64,000 nucleotides of DNA, taken from assembly GCA_937776645.1 (NCBI GenBank), contig CALMRI010000017.1:62001-126000 (forward strand), written 5' to 3'. The DNA comes from an uncultured Alphaproteobacteria bacterium (GTDB lineage Bacteria; Pseudomonadota; Alphaproteobacteria; Thalassobaculales; Thalassobaculaceae). This document shows positions 60,021 through 64,000 of this stretch, one piece after another. The position numbers were made by a program, and so were the translations under genes. A model generated the notes under the pieces. It was not told the origin of the DNA, did not search any database, and saw nothing but the letters and a program-made list of their open reading frames with translations. Position 1 is the first letter of the stretch. Every line of letters begins with the position of its first letter.

Positions 60021-60808
60021 CGGTTCGAGCGCCCGATCGCCGGGGTCCCGCCGGTTCCCACAAGAACCTCGGCGATGTGGCGAAATTCAACCTTCGAGCC
60101 CGACCGGCTTGCTTTGCCAGCCATATTTATCAGGCATCCCAAATCCCCCGCCAACACCGTCCCGGCGCCAGCGGCCTCGATATCGCGGAGTTTGTTGCTG
60201 ACCATAGCATCTGAGATCTGCGGATATTTCACGCAGAAAGTTCCGCCAAATCCACAGCAAACTTCCGGCTCCTTCAATTCCTTGAGCACGAGCCCCTCGA
60301 CGCCGGCCAGCAGGCAGCGGGGTTGGCTCTTGATACCAAGCTCGCGGAGGCCCGAGCAGGCATCATGATAGGCAACCTCCCCCTCGAATCGAGCCGAAAG
60401 CGTCGTTACGCCGAGTATGTCCACCAGAAATGAGACCAGCTCATGCGTTCGCGCGCCAAGATGCCTTGCTCTGTGCTGTTTTTCCGGGTCATCAGCGAAT
60501 AATTCCGCCAGGTGTTGGCTGATCATTCCAGCGCAGGAGCCAGACGGCACTACCACATAGTCATACCCTTCGAAAGCATCGAGCAGGCCATGTGCAACCG
60601 CTTGAGCGGCCTGTGGATCGCCGGAATTATAAGCGGGCTGGCCACAGCAGGTTTGGCCGACCGGAACCTCGACGACGCAACCGGCCCGCTCCAAAAGGTC
60701 GAGCGCCGCGAACCCGACGCTGGGACGAAACAGGTCCACCAGACAGGTCACGAACAATCCAACCTTGATCGGTGGCCGCTCCGCTACTCGTAGTTGGATT
60801 TCTGGCAT
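60017..60808 (-). CDS. lutA: L-lactate oxidation subunit LutA (CCG domains)
   Basis: The 263-residue protein has cysteine-rich CCG motifs: VGQTCCGQPAYNSG and EVCCGFGGTF, typical of the LutA/LldE family and heterodisulfide-reductase-like proteins. ATG 60808 has GGAG eight bases upstream; the longer frame has no family sequence at its start. It leads lutA-lutB-lutC. The mltA gene ends 83 bases upstream, so they may be partly co-transcribed. Confidence 0.92.
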   Translation of the reverse strand: MPEIQLRVAERPPIKVGLFVTCLVDLFRPSVGFAALDLLERAGCVVEVPVGQTCCGQPAYNSGDPQAAQAVAHGLLDAFEGYDYVVVPSGSCAGMISQHLAELFADDPEKQHRARHLGARTHELVSFLVDILGVTTLSARFEGEVAYHDACSGLRELGIKSQPRCLLAGVEGLVLKELKEPEVCCGFGGTFCVKYPQISDAMVSNKLRDIEAAGAGTVLAGDLGCLINMAGKASRSGSKVEFRHIAEVLVGTGGTPAIGRSNR

Positions 60809-60891
60809 CAAACGGCTCCGGTAAGCGGGTTGGTCGGCAGGATGGGCAAATCGCCGGCGCGTTGCAAGGGCGTGCGCCAGCACCTACATCG

Positions 60892-62106
60892 TCACCTCCG
60901 ATGCGCCACCTTGAGGGCCTTGGGGAGAAACAGATACAACCGGCCGGCCGCCTTCATCGGCCCGGCCAGAGCGCCTGCCGCATCACCATGGCCCCAAAAC
61001 ACATCGCCGCGCACCGCGCCCTTTATCGCGCCGCCGGTATCCTGAGCCACCATCATCCGGCGCAGCGGCCGGCCGGTCTCGTCGGGATAGTCGATAGACA
61101 CCCAAATCGGCGCGCCAAGCGGCAGAATACTCGGATCAACCGCCAAGGAGCGCCCTGGCGTCAGCGGCACGCCCTGCGCGCCGATCGGACCAGCGCCGTT
61201 GATCCAGCGAAAGAAAATATAGGAGGGGTTGCGGTTCATCATGGCGGTCATTCGCTTGGGGTTAGCTTTTAGCCAAGCCCGTATCGATTGCAGCGACATC
61301 GCCTCTGAGGTGATTTGGCCAGCCTCGATCAAATACCGCCCTATCGCATGGTAAGTATGGCCATTATGGCCGTCATAGCCCGCTCTGACCACCGCACCGT
61401 TCGGCAGAACAACCCGACCGGAACCTTGAATATGAAGAAAGAACGCGTCGACCGGATCGTCGACCCATACCAGGGGCCGCGCCGTTGCCTTGATGGCCCC
61501 AGCTTCGATGTCGGCGCGAGAATAATACGGCTTCAGCCGGCCATCGATGATTCGCCCAGCAATGCGCTCGCCACGCAATTTGTCGCGCCAATCGCCAAGC
61601 GTCACGAGAACCAGATCGTCCGGTCGTTGGTACAAGGGTATATTGAATTTATCGCTCTGGTTCAGCGAGCCGCGGAGGTTGGGCTCGAAATATCCGGTAA
61701 ACAATCCATCCTCAGATGGGTTGGTCGCCGATCGGCTCGCAGAAACCTCGTAAGGCTGGAACCAGGTTTCGAAATAACGCCTAGCTTCGTCATGACCTGC
61801 CATGCTCGACGGAACCGACCGACAAGCCAAGGTCCAATCGCCCACACGGCCACCCACGGATTTGTCTGTCATCCATTGGGCCGGCGACCTTCGCAGAAGC
61901 TTGCTGCAGGATCGACTTAGCGCAGCAAGCGCCTCACCTTGGCGACCCGCCACCCACTGCGGCAGCTCCGAGAAGGCAAGCGGCTTGAAGCGAGCAGCTG
62001 TTGAGGCGCCGGTGGTCTCCGGCGGCGTAACCGCCGCACGGTCTTGCGCGCAGCCTGCCACAACCAGAAAAAGCAACAACGCCGAGAGGCGAAGAGGGCT
62101 GTTCAT
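60892..62106 (-). CDS. mltA: Membrane-bound lytic murein transglycosylase A
   Basis: MltA cleaves peptidoglycan to 1,6-anhydro muropeptides. The 404-residue protein starts with a lipoprotein signal ending VVAGC. The MltA domain has GLFTGYFEP, the substrate region FFLHIQGSGRV and the 3D domain with AQDTGGAIKG, which carries the catalytic Asp. ATG 62106 is preferred over 62121. The upstream Tim44-domain gene overlaps only in longer forms. The usual smr partner is separated from it by the lutABC insert. Confidence 0.92.
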   Translation of the reverse strand: MNSPLRLSALLLFLVVAGCAQDRAAVTPPETTGASTAARFKPLAFSELPQWVAGRQGEALAALSRSCSKLLRRSPAQWMTDKSVGGRVGDWTLACRSVPSSMAGHDEARRYFETWFQPYEVSASRSATNPSEDGLFTGYFEPNLRGSLNQSDKFNIPLYQRPDDLVLVTLGDWRDKLRGERIAGRIIDGRLKPYYSRADIEAGAIKATARPLVWVDDPVDAFFLHIQGSGRVVLPNGAVVRAGYDGHNGHTYHAIGRYLIEAGQITSEAMSLQSIRAWLKANPKRMTAMMNRNPSYIFFRWINGAGPIGAQGVPLTPGRSLAVDPSILPLGAPIWVSIDYPDETGRPLRRMMVAQDTGGAIKGAVRGDVFWGHGDAAGALAGPMKAAGRLYLFLPKALKVAHRR

Positions 62107-62143
62107 GATCCGCTTCGCCATCGGTGCGACGGCCGCGCCGTCT

Positions 62144-62833
62144 TTAGATTTGTTTTTCAGGGTCCTGGGTTCCGACAAGCTGCCAGTTCGGATCACTTGC
62201 CCCCAATTCACGAGAGAAGATCCAAATGTCGGTCAATGTCTCGATCTTATCGGGGTCGCCCTCGACCACTTCGCCCTTTGCGTCGCGGGCCACCTTGACC
62301 TGGCCGGTGGTGAACTCGACGACAATGGACGCCACCGGGCCATTAAAGGTTATGTCATTAATCGTTGCCGAATTCATTGACGCGATGGTGGTCTCAAGCG
62401 TCTCCCCGGCCTGCTCACGCTGATCGATTGCCGCCTCAAAGCTCTCCAGGAGCGAGGCCCCCAATAGGTTACGCAGCTCTTTGCGGTCGCCGCGCGCAAA
62501 GGCCGCAACAATCCATTCAAAAGCCCCTTTCGCGCCACGCAAAAACTCGCGGTCATCAAAGCCCGGGTCAATCGTCTTGAGTCTGGTGTGGCCGCTCAAT
62601 TGCGAGGCGAAATTCGCCGTCTCCTCGATCGGAGAATCAGCATCAATGTGTTCCGGCAACGCGACCACATTGTCGTTTTCCGCCGCATCATCGGGTTGGC
62701 GCTTGAACGGATTGGCGCGGCGATCCTGCTCGTGGCCGGTTCGACGCCCTAACGCACGGCGGAGCTGGAAAACCAGATACCCGGCCAGCATCGCGAAAAT
62801 AATAATGTCGAAGAATGCGAAACCGTCGCCCAT
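62144..62833 (-). CDS. Tim44/TimA-domain protein
   Basis: The 229-residue protein has an N-terminal membrane anchor (FFDIIIFAMLAGYLVFQLRRAL), a charged linker and a C-terminal Tim44-like domain (FLRGAKGAFEWIVAAFARGDRKELRNLL). Alphaproteobacterial TimA is related to mitochondrial Tim44 and may link envelope proteins. It starts the tim44-mltA run, 37 bases before mltA, and is divergent from fxsA. Confidence 0.9.
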   Translation of the reverse strand: MGDGFAFFDIIIFAMLAGYLVFQLRRALGRRTGHEQDRRANPFKRQPDDAAENDNVVALPEHIDADSPIEETANFASQLSGHTRLKTIDPGFDDREFLRGAKGAFEWIVAAFARGDRKELRNLLGASLLESFEAAIDQREQAGETLETTIASMNSATINDITFNGPVASIVVEFTTGQVKVARDAKGEVVEGDPDKIETLTDIWIFSRELGASDPNWQLVGTQDPEKQI

Positions 62834-63029
62834 TTCGCGTTTCCGGCCGGAGGTTATACTGGACCGCCGCCCGACCTTTCTCTACCTGTCTTTCACAAGA
62901 CCCAGGAATCGTCAGCGTGCGCCTGTTCAGCAAGCATCACGTCGTTCCTTCTAAGATACGATCGATCGCGTTCGTTGAACGAGAACTGTACACCACACTA
63001 CTTAAGCTGTCACTGCGCAAAGAGCAACC

Positions 63030-63578
63030 ATGACCGCCCTTATCCTGCTCTGTCTATTTGTCGGATTACCCGTCGCCGAGATACTGACTTTTATCGAGGT
63101 CGGCGGGCGCTTTGGCGGGCTGCCAACGGTCGGCGCAACCATCGCCACCGCGGCGGTCGGTGCAATCTTTTTTCGTATTCAAGGCCTTACCACGCTAACC
63201 CGCGCCCGAGAGAGCATCCGGCATGGGCGGATGCCGCTAGCCGAAGTGCTTGGGGGCCTCGGTTTGTTATTGGCGGCGGTTTGTTTGTTCCTTCCCGGTT
63301 TCGTAACCGATGTGATTGGGTTTCTTCTTTTCATTCCCCCGATCCGGGTCTTAGTGATGGCGTTGTTGCTGCGCTCGGTGCTTGCCAAGGCGCACACCCA
63401 CATGTCTTCCGGTAGCCAAGGAAATGTCCACGGTCCATCGACCGGGAGCACTATAGATGGGGACTTTCAAGTTGTGAGCGAGCCGAATGGCGCGTGTGGT
63501 GCGGATATCGACCGACCGAGTTTGCCGGATCACCGCTCCGATGAGGCCGCCCGGCCGGAGGATCGGACCAAGCCATGA
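63030..63578 (+). CDS. fxsA: FxsA-family membrane protein
   Basis: FxsA is a small inner-membrane protein of the type that suppresses F-exclusion of phage T7. The 182-residue protein has ALILLCLFVGLPVAEILTFIEVG, a Gly-rich loop, and LLLAAVCLFLPGFVTDVIGFLL, a family signature, and a hydrophilic tail. In alphaproteobacteria it usually faces tim44, as here. The molecular role is unknown. Confidence 0.9.
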   Translation: MTALILLCLFVGLPVAEILTFIEVGGRFGGLPTVGATIATAAVGAIFFRIQGLTTLTRARESIRHGRMPLAEVLGGLGLLLAAVCLFLPGFVTDVIGFLLFIPPIRVLVMALLLRSVLAKAHTHMSSGSQGNVHGPSTGSTIDGDFQVVSEPNGACGADIDRPSLPDHRSDEAARPEDRTKP

Positions 63579-64000
63579 TATTCATTCGCCACGGCCAATC
63601 AGAATTCAATGTCATTTACGGACAGACCCGCCAGGACCCGGGCATCGAGGATCCGGCGATTACCGAGCTCGGCGCGGCTCAGGCCAAGCAAGCAGCCGGC
63701 TTTCTTGAGGGCATGAACGTCCGCCGCCTGATCAGCAGTCCCTACAGACGCGCCTTGCAAACCGCGTCAATCATTGCCGAGAGGCTGGGGCTGTCGATAG
63801 CGGTCAACCCAACGGTTCGCGAGCACTATGCGTTTTCCTGTGATATCGGCACGCCGCGCGACGTCCTAATGCGGGAGTGGCCCGGAATTGATTTTTCGCA
63901 TCTCGAGGAGCGCTGGTGGCCCAACGAGGATGAGACCGACGATCTCGTTGCGGCGCGCGGCCGCAACTTCATCAAAACCTCGGCGACCCTGCCGGATCGG
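63575..64000 (+). CDS. Histidine phosphatase family protein (partial)
   Basis: The frame begins at ATG 63575, overlapping the fxsA stop, and is open to the window end (142 codons). It starts IFIRHGQSEFN, the RHG catalytic motif with the phosphorylated His, and has LISSPYRRALQTA and LGAAQAKQAAGFLEG, typical of phosphoglycerate mutase-like phosphatases. The remaining part, which would hold the second His, is outside the window. Substrate unknown. Confidence 0.85.
   Translation, partial: MIFIRHGQSEFNVIYGQTRQDPGIEDPAITELGAAQAKQAAGFLEGMNVRRLISSPYRRALQTASIIAERLGLSIAVNPTVREHYAFSCDIGTPRDVLMREWPGIDFSHLEERWWPNEDETDDLVAARGRNFIKTSATLPDR

Overview
The window looks like chromosomal DNA of a GC-rich alphaproteobacterium, probably from the Rhodospirillales side of the class. 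The reasons are gene order and family types. These include the double-length dCTP deaminase, the blocks ffh-rpsP-rimM-trmD-rplS-leuC-leuD-leuB-asd, argD-argF-hslO, hrcA-grpE next to rph-rdgB-hemW, hisB-hisH-hisA-hisF-hisE divergent from hslVU, and mltA-tim44 next to fxsA. I see no rRNA, tRNA, CRISPR array, insertion sequence or prophage. The content is mostly housekeeping, with a few accessory inserts.

Layout. 0-8 kb: partial recX, dcd, a short possible small protein, argD-argF-hslO and a frameshifted lipoprotein, then a CitE-type lyase and pdxY. 8-17 kb: a long minus-strand block ffh-rpsP-rimM-trmD-rplS, an AT-rich gene-poor gap (about 12.6-13.5 kb), then leuC-leuD-leuB and asd. 17-22 kb: an Ldh_2-type dehydrogenase, dapF, a decayed 2H-phosphoesterase, mtaB-ftsY. 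22-25 kb: a partial gentisate module (ferredoxin-type reductase, gentisate 1,2-dioxygenase, fumarylpyruvate hydrolase). 25-29 kb: xth, then a divergent D-erythronate/tetronate module (denD-otnI and otnK). 29-40 kb: ampG, a PfkB kinase, an EI24 protein, a bactofilin, a lipoprotein, nth, a DUF2244 protein, dapB, a PadR regulator, dnaJ and dnaK, all interrupted by apparent one-base frameshifts. 40-50 kb: a DUF1848 protein, grpE-hrcA, rph-rdgB-hemW, an LppC lipoprotein, yraN, a BON lipoprotein, a SirB1-type protein and gshB. 50-57 kb: the his operon (with an inserted GNAT gene and a HIT gene at its end) divergent from hslVU. 57-64 kb: an XRE regulator, smr, lutC-lutB-lutA, mltA and tim44 on the minus strand, then fxsA and a partial histidine phosphatase.

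How the genes work together. The window covers amino-acid synthesis (Arg, Leu, His, the Asp/lysine branch via asd, dapB and dapF), protein targeting and ribosome maturation (ffh, ftsY, rpsP, rimM, trmD, rplS), and proteostasis (dnaK-dnaJ-grpE-hrcA, hslO, hslVU). It also has envelope genes and small catabolic modules for aromatic acids, C4 sugar acids and L-lactate. A sigma-32-like promoter is readable upstream of dnaK.

The main oddity is the density of single-base frameshifts between about 29.3 and 40 kb. They hit genes that are normally essential or conserved (dapB, dnaK, dnaJ, nth). Reading across each break restores a full family-like protein. The simplest explanation is indel error in the assembly of that stretch, but real decay cannot be excluded from sequence alone. 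I found no convincing previously undescribed system. The best biological leads are the two catabolic modules that each lack an expected enzyme, and a few unplaced small ORFs.
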